A DNA stretch of 64,000 nucleotides from Mesostigma viride (Eukaryota; Streptophyta; Mesostigmatophyceae; Mesostigmatales; Mesostigmataceae). Positions 34,180 through 44,009 of the stretch are shown here, in pieces. Numbering within the stretch: position 1 is the first letter of the stretch; every line of letters begins with the position of its first letter. The position numbers were made by a program, and so were the translations under genes. The stretch covers positions 6,187,689-6,251,688 of the forward strand of contig RPFO01000165.1 in NCBI GenBank assembly GCA_009746045.1, in the 5' to 3' direction. Below the pieces are notes generated by a model. That model saw only the letters and a program-made list of their open reading frames with translations, searched no databases and was not told the DNA's origin.

Positions 34180-34300
34180 TTTGTCTGCATTCCATTCGGG
34201 GACACGAGACTAATTAATTAATGGATTAGTATTGTTTGCATTCCGTTCGGGGACACAAGACTAAGTAATTAATTGATTAGTATCCACTAGGGTGCTAATC
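34180..34300. repeat. Tandem ~50-bp repeat before the retrotransposon
   Basis: Two copies of TGCATTCC.TTCGGGGACAC followed by AGACTAA.TAATTAAT.GATTAGTAT lie between TBCA and the retrotransposon. No function is apparent. Confidence 0.7.
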
Positions 34301-34545
34301 ACACCTAATGCCTGATTGGCGATCGGCTCTGCAGATGTGTAGTTTCTATCTTGACGTTCCTGTGCCCGATGGTCATCTGTAACTATTTTTATGAGTGAAT
34401 GAAGATCGTTTACCTATTAAAGCTTTGTCAGGCTTGCACGGGGTTTTGGAAAGGGTCCACGTCTAGCTGAGTCTTCTTGCCTGCTTGGTCTGTTTCCAAG
34501 GGGTCGGTATGATGAGCTAGTTTCAAAGGGAGGAGTTGGTATTCT

Positions 34546-35697
34546 TGTCACGGACGCGAGCTATGTCATCCGGGCGCCCACTATGCACAATACCGGTGAC
34601 GTGCGCAAGGAATTTGTTTTCTGCGCATTTTCGACAAAGGCTAGTGACCGGGGGGGGGACACTAGCACTTGCAGCATAAGAGCGGACGAAAGTGCACGTG
34701 GCGCGCGCCGGGCCACTGAGGCACGGCTGGGCGCGCAGCACTGACGTACTTGAGCGGACGGCAGCACAAGTGCGCAGCGTCGAGAGGCTCATACGCGAGT
34801 TAGTGGACAGCTGGAGCTGGAGCTGGAGCTGGACTGCTCAGACTTCAACAGCGCCGAGGCTATTGACAGGCCAGGTGTCTTTGTGGTGTAGAATAGCGGG
34901 TCAACGTTATGAGGACTGGACAGAAAATGGAAAAGGACAATTTGCGGTGCGGAGCCAGATCGCTGGAATGAATGCGAAATCGCTGGCAGCCCTACAAAGG
35001 GATTTCTTCTAGAAAGGAAAGATTAGAAGCAATGTTTGCTGGGCCACTCACACGCAAGGTGTGAGCGTGCAGATTGTTTGAAGGATATTATGCTTCGACC
35101 TTGGTGGTCGTGACTAAATGCCGGACATTCCCAGGGACAGAAATGCCGGAGCCTCTAGGAGATGAGATCGGCAACAGGGTAGCAATTTAGATTTGTCGGG
35201 ATGCCTTCCTGTTTTTGTTGGCATGTGTGGTAGTAAGCCAGGACGGCAACTGGAATGCGGTTTCTGTTTGCATGGTTCAGGCAGCAAGATAGTTTTGGCA
35301 TTCCTGGCTGGACTGACAAGTGTGGCGTGTGTCATGCGTGTGGCATGACGAATGGTTTGGTTCATAGTCGAAGAGGACTCTCACGTAGCGTGTAGTCTCT
35401 TCGAGTCTCTCGTTAGTGGCCTTCGTGTTTCTCCCTTTCCTTGGGAGCAAGGCCGGTAGCATGTCATGGAGCGCTGCCTAACTGCGGGCTCGTGAGCATG
35501 GAGTGCATCGATATTGAGACTATCAACGTGTTGTAATTGTATTAACTTTCTCAATAAATTCCGCATGTGCGGCTTCATCATCAGACTGTGCAAAGTGTGT
35601 GTTTGAAAGCATTATTCTATAGCAGGGGAGGCAATAAGGTGGTCATCAGGCACGAGGGACAGTTCCTTGTCCTCGGCTGAGAGCCCTCCTTTCTTTA
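34546..35697 (+). repeat. Retrotransposon repeat B, left copy (LTR-like)
   Basis: It begins with the canonical TG (TGTCACGG) right after the target duplication. It carries a GAGCTG hexamer array at about 34,811-34,834, TGTAA (35,532) and AATAAA (35,553) polyadenylation signals, and a putative transcript start near 35,392 judged from the self-priming complement. The 141-bp A segment that precedes the right copy is absent here. Confidence 0.9.
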
Positions 35698-35711
35698 CTC
35701 GAAGAGACTAC
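35697..35711 (+). promoter_or_regulatory. Putative self-priming primer-binding site
   Basis: ACTCGAAGAGACTAC lies exactly at the end of the left B repeat. It is the perfect 15-nt complement of GTAGTCTCTTCGAGT at 35,392-35,406 inside the repeat. No TGG-type tRNA primer site is present at this spot. In Tf1-like Ty3 elements the 5' end of the mRNA anneals to such a site to prime reverse transcription. By that logic R would begin at about 35,392. Confidence 0.65.
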
Positions 35712-35965
35712 CCGGTAGTCTGCTTCCTTCTGTTCGAAGCCAAGACGTTGGCTTTAGTGTTTATCAACCATCAGCAGTACAGGGAACGGCCTGGCTGACA
35801 GTTTGTAAAGGAAGTGTCTTGAGACAGATTTTAAGAAAATAGAACTAGCCAGAATTTGCTGGCTCTTGTCTTTTTCTGGCAGGCTAGTCGAGTCGTTATC
35901 CTTGACGCCTGTTATAAAGCCTTTGGTTGTTGCTTCTTCTCAGCGAAACCTAGGCTTGTTGGTTC

Positions 35966-38900
35966 TTGTTTTGCCCATCGGTCAGCTGGTGCATGCCACT
36001 GACGCGAGCGCAGACTCGAGCCATGGCGGATGCAAATAGAGCAGATGCCGACACGTCCGCTCCGGGGTCGAATGGCGGGATTCCTCCCGCCGTACCCGCA
36101 GTGGGTGAGAGTCGCGACCAAGAAGCGCCGCTGAGTATGGTGGCGCTGTTCGCGCAGATGCAAGCGCAGATGCAGCAACAGTCGCAACAGTTGCAGCAGC
36201 AACTGGCGCTGCAGATGCGGGAAGTGACCGACAGATTGGTGGCCGTAGAGGGTCGTCATCTGCAGTCCACACCATGGGACGGGCAGGCATCGATGCCGGG
36301 CCCCAGTGGTGTTGCCGCGGAGCCGAGGGAGCGGGACCAGCCGCCAACCTCAGGTAATGCGGCGGGAAGGGCTCCGATGGAACCGGGGGTTTTGGCTGGG
36401 TCGCTAACCCAACACGACTTGCTTGGTGAGGCGGATGGTCAGCCACGGGGCGAGTATACGCTGGCGCCCAGGCGCCTGCCTTTCGATCAAGCGCGAGACG
36501 GATTGCACGAGGAGAACGGGGCAGGGCTGGCGCGCGCGATGGACCCACGCAGGGGTGCACCAGGACGCATGCTGCCAGGCGGGGTCTCAATTCCGTTTGG
36601 GCGAGGCGGTGGGGCGCTGACCGGCGGGTCGACTGCACGGTGGTCAAGTGTGCCAATCGGGCGCATTCCGCCCATGGAGGACATAACCACGCCGCTGGCT
36701 TTCCGAGTACGGGAGGCAGCACGCCCAAGCACGCTGGCGCAGGGACGCGCAGCTCAGCGACCGCCGGAGGATGCCGATGGGGTGCAGTACCCGCAAAGGG
36801 TGCGCCTCATACCTGAAGGCGCGAAGATGCCCACCCTACCACGGGTGGACATGCGCGAGAAGTTCTCCACAACCGGCAATCTGGCCACGCTGGCGCAGGC
36901 CTACAACGCGTACAAGTCATGGATTGATCTGCAATACATGACTACGCAAGGCGCTGTAATGCATGAGTTTGTGATGAACAACATGCATTTCTTCTTTCAC
37001 GGCCTTACGCTGAGGCGAGTGGCTAGGCTGGTGGAGCAGTGGAGAGAGGTCTCGCTGTACACGCGTCACACGGACGTGTGGTTCGGCTTCGACGGGCGTG
37101 GCCAGCCCGACTATGACAACATCATGTATGGTGTCGACCCTGCCGAGGAACTGTGGGGCCTCCTTCGCCAGGAATACCCGGTGGAGACCATCAAGGCAGA
37201 GCGTGAGTGGCGCAGTTTCAAGATAGCCGAGGGTGAAACCCCGGAGCAATCTTACGAGCGCCTCATGGAGTTCGCCGGCGAAGTGGAGGACTGGTCCGAA
37301 AAGCTGGCGTGTCAGAAATGGCTGCAAGCGCTAGGCTCCAAGGAGATGGAGCTGCCCACGCCGCCCAACGGCCAGCCGTGGCGATTGCGGTCACTGTGCA
37401 TTGAGGTCAGGGCCATGATGCGACGACACGCGCAAGGCCGGATCTCGGTAAGCACGGTGGTGGCCGAGCTGCAGGCCAAGGTCGACGCGCTGACCAAGGC
37501 CAAGTCGGGTGAGTCGTCTGCCACAAGACAAGCGCGCCCGCAAGGCGGCCACGGTGCTAGCAGGAACCAAGGGGGGTCTCGCAACGCCTCATCGCATGAT
37601 GCAACCCAGGGTAACGCCGCTGGCGGCAACAAGGACGCTGCCGCTCCGCCGACGCGAGCTGGGGGGGGCACGTCCTCACAGACGGGTAGGACGGATGCGC
37701 GCAAATCGGGCTGCTTCCTGTGCGGTCAGGATGGGCACATCAAACGTGATTGTCCCAAGGCGTGTAAGAAGTCACACCCGGCAACGGTCCGCACCCATCT
37801 GGCGGGGCAGTGCCCAGCGCCGGGGGTGCACTTTGCGGACGTGGAGGACAAGAAGGTGGACGCGGGGGTGGTCATCATTCAGCCGACGGGCGAGGCGGGG
37901 GGACGTGAAAGGGAGGATGGGGGATCGCAGGTTCAATACAGGGACGAGGACTTCTGGCGGCCAGCCGACGTGATGGCGTTGGACATCCACGCAGTTGGCG
38001 CGCGAGGGAAGCAAGCACGTGCACCGCCGTCGTTTCAGGTGGGGCAGCCAAGTGAGACTGTGGGGCAGCTGCCTCAGTCCTTTCGCATGGCTCCCGCTCG
38101 GACCGGCTCCACCCTGGAACACGACAATCCTGCTGGGGCAGAGCAGCGGCGCAGGTTGTTGCCATTATACCCTATGCCGTCGGTCGTGGACACGCCTGCA
38201 TACACTCCCCGGCAAGTGGTCGAGTGGTTCGGTCAGCGGGCCGTGGAGGTGCTCGGGTCGCATGCGTCAGAGGTACAGCGGTACGCTGACACAATGGACG
38301 CCCGTAGGTTGCACAACGCTGAGACAGCCACATTTGTCGGGCATCGCCCTGCATCGGCTTCGGTAATCGTGGGTCATGTCGCTCATGGTGTCTTGGACAA
38401 CGCGCAGCGGGCGTGCGTAGTGCCTAGGGCACCCACTGTCACCTCATATCCGGATGGCGAGCCAGCAATGGCGTTTCAGGCGCAGGGGCACGGGGAGCCC
38501 CTGAGCAACGTGGTCTACAGTACTGACCATGAATTGGTCGTGAAACTGGACAGCGGGGCCCAGCCACTCGTTATCAGTGCTCGGCTGGCCCAGTTGCTCA
38601 ACCTAACCAGGGAGAATGGCGGGCTGCGGGACAGTCATGTGTCCGTGGCGGGCTGGCAGGGCCCTGCCGCTAAACCCTTTGCCATGACTGCGGTCCAGGT
38701 AATGGTCATCCTCAACCCGCTCAGGCCATCCGACATGGCCTGCATCCCTGTGAATGCCCTTGTGACCGAGCAGTCATCGTATGACGTGCTGGTCGGCATG
38801 GAGGTCATGTTTCCCATGCGGCTCGAGGTACGCATGTGGGAAGGCCGCGCGGTGTACATCGTTGACAGAGACGGTGACGCCATGCGCCAAGCAAGCATCC

Positions 38901-39031
38901 CGGTGAGCTGCTACAGCTCGGACACTGGGGCAGTGCGTGTCTCGACGGTCAACCGGGTCGAGGCTGGCTCGCGACGCGGTGGTGGAGGTACGGATGGGGG
39001 AGGTCACGGCAGCTGGGGGGGCTGTGCGTGA
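35966..39031 (+). CDS. Gag-protease polyprotein of the retrotransposon
   Basis: Unbroken 1,021 codons. Residues ~55-85 form a Gln-rich coiled coil (QMQAQMQQQSQQLQQQ). Residues ~270-490 look like a Ty3-type capsid (EREWRSFKIAEGETPEQSYE). A single CCHC zinc knuckle CFLCGQDGHIKRDC lies at about 582-596. An aspartic protease core KLDSGAQPLVISARL lies at about 860. Gag assembles the particle, the knuckle binds RNA, and the protease matures the polyprotein. The first Met (MFCPSVSW) is 574 nt after the inferred transcript start; MADANRAD, 19 residues in, is an alternative. The stop codon directly overlaps the next frame, which carries the methyltransferase. Confidence 0.88.
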   Translation: MFCPSVSWCMPLTRAQTRAMADANRADADTSAPGSNGGIPPAVPAVGESRDQEAPLSMVALFAQMQAQMQQQSQQLQQQLALQMREVTDRLVAVEGRHLQSTPWDGQASMPGPSGVAAEPRERDQPPTSGNAAGRAPMEPGVLAGSLTQHDLLGEADGQPRGEYTLAPRRLPFDQARDGLHEENGAGLARAMDPRRGAPGRMLPGGVSIPFGRGGGALTGGSTARWSSVPIGRIPPMEDITTPLAFRVREAARPSTLAQGRAAQRPPEDADGVQYPQRVRLIPEGAKMPTLPRVDMREKFSTTGNLATLAQAYNAYKSWIDLQYMTTQGAVMHEFVMNNMHFFFHGLTLRRVARLVEQWREVSLYTRHTDVWFGFDGRGQPDYDNIMYGVDPAEELWGLLRQEYPVETIKAEREWRSFKIAEGETPEQSYERLMEFAGEVEDWSEKLACQKWLQALGSKEMELPTPPNGQPWRLRSLCIEVRAMMRRHAQGRISVSTVVAELQAKVDALTKAKSGESSATRQARPQGGHGASRNQGGSRNASSHDATQGNAAGGNKDAAAPPTRAGGGTSSQTGRTDARKSGCFLCGQDGHIKRDCPKACKKSHPATVRTHLAGQCPAPGVHFADVEDKKVDAGVVIIQPTGEAGGREREDGGSQVQYRDEDFWRPADVMALDIHAVGARGKQARAPPSFQVGQPSETVGQLPQSFRMAPARTGSTLEHDNPAGAEQRRRLLPLYPMPSVVDTPAYTPRQVVEWFGQRAVEVLGSHASEVQRYADTMDARRLHNAETATFVGHRPASASVIVGHVAHGVLDNAQRACVVPRAPTVTSYPDGEPAMAFQAQGHGEPLSNVVYSTDHELVVKLDSGAQPLVISARLAQLLNLTRENGGLRDSHVSVAGWQGPAAKPFAMTAVQVMVILNPLRPSDMACIPVNALVTEQSSYDVLVGMEVMFPMRLEVRMWEGRAVYIVDRDGDAMRQASIPVSCYSSDTGAVRVSTVNRVEAGSRRGGGGTDGGGHGSWGGCA

Positions 39032-39199
39032 TAAGCATCGGCCGTGCATCCCAACAGCGCTGGTGGGACGGGCCTCATTGCAGAGCACGTGGGCGGCGCG
39101 ACAGCAGCCGCAAGCGCGGCAGGCCCTTTTGCGTCAGCACGTCACCAACGCGGTGCGGCAGCAACAACTCTCTCATCTCCCGCGGCAATCGCAGTCCAA

Positions 39200-40260
39200 G
39201 TGGCTGTCGCGACAACGAAGGTAACTTCTGTGCCGATGTTGTGGCAGAGTCGCGGGTCTTGTCCGAAGGGGTTGTATTGCTAGAATTGTTTGCTGGGATG
39301 GGAGGGGGGCTGGCTGGCTTTCTCGCTGCAGGCGGTACGTGCCACACGTTGATCGCCGTAGAGCCGTCTCCTACCGCTCGGGCAGTGTATAGGCATCACT
39401 GTGCCCAGCTGTCTGCCCTGTATCCATCTCAGTTCCTCCGTCTGCGTGGACAGATCCGTTTGGGGAGTGCCCTCAGGATATCCGTGCTATTGGGGAGGTT
39501 CATGTGCGAGGCCTTTTGAGGCGGCACAAGAGGATAGACCTCGTCCTCGCGGGCTGGGAATGTCAAGGGTTGAGTCAGGCCGGCGTAGGACGCGGGCTTG
39601 CGGATCCTAGGAGCGGGTTGTTTTGGGATCTGCTTCGAGTCGTTGGACTCTTGCAGCAGCTGCAGGACCAGCCACTAGCGTATCTTTTTGAGAACGTGGT
39701 GGCCGACGACAGCCCTCACGAGGTAGTGAGGAAGGACTGGGCCCAGATCGTGGACATCTTAGGGGCACCAGTCACGTGCGACAATGCAGGATTGGGCGGG
39801 CTCACCCACAGGTACCGCGCATTCTGGACCAACCTTGCACTCACCACCACCATCCAGGCAGTGGTAGATGCGATCACACGACAGCACGACGGCATGCCCG
39901 CGGAGGTGGCGCTGCCACCACATTTGGTCACGCAGCGGTAGACGTCGCCGATCGGCACCCTTACGCACCCGTCAATCACGTAGGTAAGCCTATGTGCGCT
40001 CTTCCCACCTTGGTTAGTTACCAGGGGTCATCGGCCTACAGGGACCGGGGCAAGGGTTTGGTATGGGACACCGGTACGGGTTTGTTGGTGCAGCCGCCCG
40101 CTGAGTTTCGGAGGTGAGCATGGGGTTCCATGTGGGGGCGTCCGCCGCTGAGGGGGTTTTAGAGGCCACTAGGTGGTCTCTCGTTGGGCAAGCCATGTCA
40201 GCCTTCCAGGTTGGGTATGTTCTGCGGGCCGCAATGCAAGTGCGCCAGGGTGGGGGAGAT
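39200..40260 (+). CDS. C5-cytosine DNA methyltransferase domain of the retrotransposon (frameshifted)
   Basis: Motifs of a DNA (cytosine-5) methyltransferase appear in the right order but in three frames. Motif I (SAM-binding) LLELFAGMGGGLAGF is at about 39,278-39,322. Motif IV with the catalytic Cys, GWECQGLSQAG, is at about 39,555-39,587. Motif VI LFENV is at about 39,687-39,701. Motif VIII HRYRAFWTN is at about 39,808-39,834. Motif IX-like MGFHVG and motif X-like LVGQAMSAFQVGYVL lie at about 40,120-40,225. Frame changes fall near 39,500, 39,930 and 40,117. The normally invariant Pro before the catalytic Cys is Glu (ECQ). The enzyme would methylate DNA, perhaps the element's own copies. It sits between protease and RT, so it is probably part of Pol. 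The frameshifts may be decay, error or translational frameshifting. Confidence 0.82.
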
Positions 40261-40697
40261 ATCCCCACACCGCCACCGCCTGTCAGTGCCCACGCGGCTG
40301 GTGTCCGGCCAACAGCGTCCGGCGGCACTGGGTCGCCATGGAGATCGCGGCTGCTTCAACTATGGAGCGTTATCCTCATGACGTCCTTGTTGTCCAGCAC
40401 GGTGTTCGCTGGAGCGCCCACCCTGCAGCAATCGGTCGGTCGCGCAGTCCGTGCCATTCAGCAGGTGAGCGTCACACCCGGTGTAGCCGCATTTTCCCTT
40501 TTCCACGATGCCGCTGTCCGGGGGCCTTGTCTCGACAGTAGGAGTGCCGCAGTCGCAGATCCTGCTGCCTCTCACATATGGGCCATAGGTGAGCACCTCA
40601 CCGCCACGCAACGCAAGGCTATGGAGCACTGGTTGCATTCTGCACGCTCAGTTTCGCTTTCAGCAGTGAAGAACTAGGGTGCTACAACGGGGGCTGC

Positions 40698-42575
40698 ATG
40701 GGGGTCCCACTAGATACGGATCAGCCCTTATTCAGGCGGCAGCATAGGCTGAGCTTGGCTGAGCTGGAATTCGTAGATGCTAACTGTCGAGAGCTAGAGG
40801 CAGCTGGGATCATCCGCGCTTCATCCTCCAGTTATGCAGCTGCCACGGTGGTCGCACCCAAGAAGGATACCATCACAGGCGAGTGGACAGGTATGCGCAT
40901 GGCCACTGACCTGCGTCAGCTGAACGCGCACACTCCTGTTGATAGGTACCCCATGCCTCGGGTCGATGATGTTTTGGATAAAATATCTCCCCAGGTCAAG
41001 TATGTGTCGTCGCTAGATTTGCGTAGCGGCTTCCATCAGATCAAGGTCGTAGAGGCAGATCAGCGCAAGCTGGCCTTTTGGGGTGGGACCCGTCTGTACG
41101 AGTGGGTTCGCATGCCATTCGGACATCGCAACGCTAGTGCGGTGTTCCAACGTGCCATGGACCAGGTGCTGGCAGGGTTGCCATTTGCAGCCTGCTACAT
41201 AGACGATGTCATTGTCTTTAGCGAGACATTTGACCAGCACTTAGCTCACCTCGATCAGGTTCGGATCGCCCTAGATAAGGCCAACCTGCGGCTGCACCCT
41301 GAAAAGTGCAAGTTCGCCCAACAGACCATAGGGTTTCTTGGTCATCAGATTGTACCAGGTGGCCGGACCCCTGAGGCAGCCAAAGTGGAAGCCATCAGCA
41401 ACGCCGCAGTGCCCATCGACATCTCGGGGGTGCGCGCGTATCTCGGGCTAGCTGGCTATTATCGAGGATATATTCAGAATTTCAGCACCAAAGTCAAACC
41501 CCTGACTGAGTTGTTGAAGAAGGGCAATGTCTGGGCGTGGGGTCCGGCTCAGCAGCGAGCCATCGATACCATCAAACAGGAACTGACTGCCGCTCCTATC
41601 CTACGCGCCCCCGACTATGCTCTGCCCTTCATTCTTTACACCGATTGGTCCAAGGTAGGCCTAGGGGCTGTGCTAGCACAAAAGGACGATGCGGGGCGCG
41701 AGCATGTTATCGCGTACGCTAGTCGGAGTAACAACTCTGCCGAGAGTCGGTACTCTTCCTACGAGGGGGAAGCGTTAGCCGTTGTGTGGGCCATCAAGCA
41801 CTTCAGGCCATATCTCTTTGGGCGGGTGTTCACACTTGTCACTGATCACCAGCCCTTATTGTGGTTGATGACCAGCGACAAACTCACGGGTAAGCTGGCC
41901 CGGTGGGCAATGATCATTCAGGAGTACCACCTGACAATCGTCCATCGGCCAGGTGTGGATCACTCCAACGCGGACGTCCTGTCCAGGTATGCTCTACCAA
42001 CCACTGTTGACAACACTGGTGCGCGGGCCCTAGGGGCCGAGAGCTCGCCTGGGTCTGTGGTTTTTGTTAATGCTGCAGGCTTCGCTGACGCCGACGCCGA
42101 GGCAGACTGGCGCGCAGTCGAGTATACAGTCGCAGACTTTGCGGCAAGCTGCAATGCAGTTCACCCTTCTCCCTTCACCCCTGCCGCTGGCCTCCTCGCG
42201 TTGGAGGAAGGTAATTCTCCGTCCTTTGACATTGACAATACCTTGGCACGATACCTAGCACTCCAGGTGGTGTTGGTTGGCCATCTCACAGTGGAATGCA
42301 ACATGGGTGATGTGTGGCTCGATGGGCGTGTGTTGGAGCAGGTCCAAGGGATAGCTCTCACCCCAACCCCTGTTGATTGGTCCTCAGCCCAGCGTGACGC
42401 TGAGTTGAATAGGGTGCAACATAGGGCGGTCACCTACTCGTGGGATGCCGGGGTCCTCCACAAAATGATCGGCAAGCGCAAAGTGGTGGTGCCGCCGCCT
42501 CACAAGCGGGTCGCCATCGTCCAGCAAGCCATGAGCGGTATGGCCACCTGGGTGGTAACCGCACTTTGGCGCTAG
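40698..42575 (+). CDS. Reverse transcriptase-RNase H of the retrotransposon
   Basis: A 625-codon frame with Ty3-type RT. It shows MATDLRQLNAHT, SSLDLRSGFHQI (first Asp), MPFGHRNASAVFQRAMD and CYIDDVIVFSE (catalytic YIDD, residue ~167). An RNase H follows with YTDWSK, YEGEALAVVWAIKHFRPYL and TDHQPLLWLM, keeping the Asp-Glu-Asp set. The end (residues ~560-610) begins the integrase N-terminal region (PPPHKRVAIVQQ). A frame change at about 42,525 then moves the HHCC finger to another frame. The start shown is the first Met; upstream sequence (ATQRKAMEHWLH) probably belongs to the same polyprotein in another frame. Confidence 0.92.
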   Translation: MGVPLDTDQPLFRRQHRLSLAELEFVDANCRELEAAGIIRASSSSYAAATVVAPKKDTITGEWTGMRMATDLRQLNAHTPVDRYPMPRVDDVLDKISPQVKYVSSLDLRSGFHQIKVVEADQRKLAFWGGTRLYEWVRMPFGHRNASAVFQRAMDQVLAGLPFAACYIDDVIVFSETFDQHLAHLDQVRIALDKANLRLHPEKCKFAQQTIGFLGHQIVPGGRTPEAAKVEAISNAAVPIDISGVRAYLGLAGYYRGYIQNFSTKVKPLTELLKKGNVWAWGPAQQRAIDTIKQELTAAPILRAPDYALPFILYTDWSKVGLGAVLAQKDDAGREHVIAYASRSNNSAESRYSSYEGEALAVVWAIKHFRPYLFGRVFTLVTDHQPLLWLMTSDKLTGKLARWAMIIQEYHLTIVHRPGVDHSNADVLSRYALPTTVDNTGARALGAESSPGSVVFVNAAGFADADAEADWRAVEYTVADFAASCNAVHPSPFTPAAGLLALEEGNSPSFDIDNTLARYLALQVVLVGHLTVECNMGDVWLDGRVLEQVQGIALTPTPVDWSSAQRDAELNRVQHRAVTYSWDAGVLHKMIGKRKVVVPPPHKRVAIVQQAMSGMATWVVTALWR

Positions 42576-43433
42576 TGCGCGCCTCTTATTGGTGGAACGG
42601 CATGCGTGCCACAGTCGCGCAGGTCGTCGCTCGCTGCGCGCAGTGTGCCCGGGTGAAGGCCCGGTTCAATGTGGACCACGATGCGAAAGAATTGATGAGC
42701 CTACCCATCAGAGGGCTCTTCTACCGCTGGCACGTAGACCTGTGTGGGCCCTTTGATGAAAGTGCAGATGGCCACAAGTATGTCATGGTGTGTGTCGAAA
42801 GTTTTAGCAAGTGGGTCGAGCTCATCCCCATTGCTGACAAGCAGGCCGCCACCACCGCCAAGCACTTCGCCGACATCATCGCCAGGTTTGGCGCCCCCGC
42901 GGAGGTGGTCACCGACCAGGGCGGGGAGTTTCGGGGGAATTTCAGGAATTGTTGGATGCATGTCTCATTGATCACCGTCGCACTTCTCGGAGCATCCTCA
43001 GGCCAATGGTTTGGCTGAGAGATTGGTGCAGACTGTCAAGCAGGCTTTGCGCAAGTGGAGCCTGCAGTCAGCATCATTCACTATGTGGGATCGTGAACTG
43101 GCGTGGATAGCCATGGGTTACCGAATGTCACCCCAGGAGTCGCTCGCCTGTTTCTCCCCGTATTTCCTGTTGTTTGGGCGCGCACCCTTGCTCCCCACGG
43201 AGGCGCAGAGTGCACACCCCACCCCTATGGCGTTTGACAACGCCAGTCAGTTTCTGGCTGAGGTGACCGCACGGGCGGCTACTTTCCGCAAGGTTATGCC
43301 CATCGCCATGAACAACTTGTTCATCGCCCAGCACCGAGATACCCTGCGCTACGCTCAGCGCCGGGGGGCGCTTACATGGCCCGTCAGCTGCATTTTCGTC
43401 CGGGGCAGTTCGTCTTTCTCCGCACGCAGCTGA
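42520..43433 (+). CDS. DDE integrase of the retrotransposon (frameshifted)
   Basis: The HHCC finger is visible (HERYGHLGGNRT ... CAQCARVK). The catalytic core carries WHVDLCGPF (first Asp), VVTDQGGEFRG (second Asp) and, after a frame change near 42,950-43,015, HPQANGLAERLVQTVKQAL (Glu in LAERL). The region after 43,380 reads FRPGQFVFLRTQ and AGPTILRIV in a further frame, like the GPY/F module. Integrase joins cDNA ends to target DNA and makes the short target duplication seen at 34,541/45,297. At least two single-base breaks separate parts that should be continuous. Confidence 0.85.
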
Positions 43434-43506
43434 CCGACACTCTTGACGTGACTGCGGGGCCGACCATCTTGCGGATCGTCGCCATCAAGCCATCTGGGGT
43501 CGCCAT

Positions 43507-43839
43507 TTGGAGGGCGTCGACGGCAGTCGCACCACCGATAACGTAAGCAACCTCAGTCCGTGTTCGTTGCCCAACTTATTGCCTGACCTCGCCCCGCACA
43601 CGGCCAGGCGGGTCAAGGACGCACAGTGTCAGGTTTGCCATCGCGTAGACCAGGGGGATACCATGTTGCTGTGTGATCACTGTAATTGTGGGTGGCACAT
43701 GCACTGCTTGCAGCCAGCGCTCACCACCGTGCCAGCGGGCCAGTGGTTTTGCCCAGTTTGTGTCGCTGCCCGTTTCGCAACCAGTAGCGTCACCATTTCC
43801 TTAGCTGCTGTGGTGTTGGCACGGTCGCTGGCCATGTGA
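43507..43839 (+). CDS. PHD finger at the integrase C-terminus
   Basis: The frame reads CQVCHRVDQGDTMLLCDHC, then NCGWHMHCLQPAL, then QWFCPVC. This is a complete C4HC3 PHD finger (residues ~38-85 of this frame) following the GPY/F-like segment. PHD fingers read histone H3 tails, so in this place it could steer integration to chromatin, as chromodomains do in other Ty3 elements. The stop is at 43,839, 20 bp before the polypurine tract. Confidence 0.85.
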   Translation: MEGVDGSRTTDNVSNLSPCSLPNLLPDLAPHTARRVKDAQCQVCHRVDQGDTMLLCDHCNCGWHMHCLQPALTTVPAGQWFCPVCVAARFATSSVTISLAAVVLARSLAM

Positions 43840-43857
43840 GGAGCCATGAGAGCCAGC

Positions 43858-43868
43858 GAGGGGGGGAA
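43858..43868 (+). promoter_or_regulatory. Polypurine tract
   Basis: GAGGGGGGGAA lies directly before the first A repeat. This is the normal position of the plus-strand primer, directly upstream of U3. It implies that the reverse-transcribed terminal repeat starts with A, so the repeat in fresh cDNA would be A+B. Confidence 0.7.
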
Positions 43869-44007
43869 TCATGGGACAGGTCCTCGCCCACCCCACCGGG
43901 CATGCAGTTAAGGCAGGCACGTCAGCTCAGCTCATTTGGGTTTTACCAAAGCTGAGCATGGCCAGCCGCCATGGTGGCGCCGGAGATTGTGGTACGCAGA
44001 CGCGACA
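43867..44007 (+). repeat. Retrotransposon repeat A, internal copy
   Basis: 141 bp, matching 45,157-45,297 without gaps and with two mismatches (GGTGG versus GATAG near the end). It ends CGCGACA. It is joined to the right B copy by GC, forming the palindrome GACAGCTGTC at 44,004-44,013. Confidence 0.9.
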
Positions 44008-44009
44008 GC

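Noticed and set aside
35698-35730. tRNA-primed primer-binding site after the left repeat
   Set aside because: No TGG start complementary to a tRNA 3' end; the exact complement is inside repeat B, so self-priming fits better.
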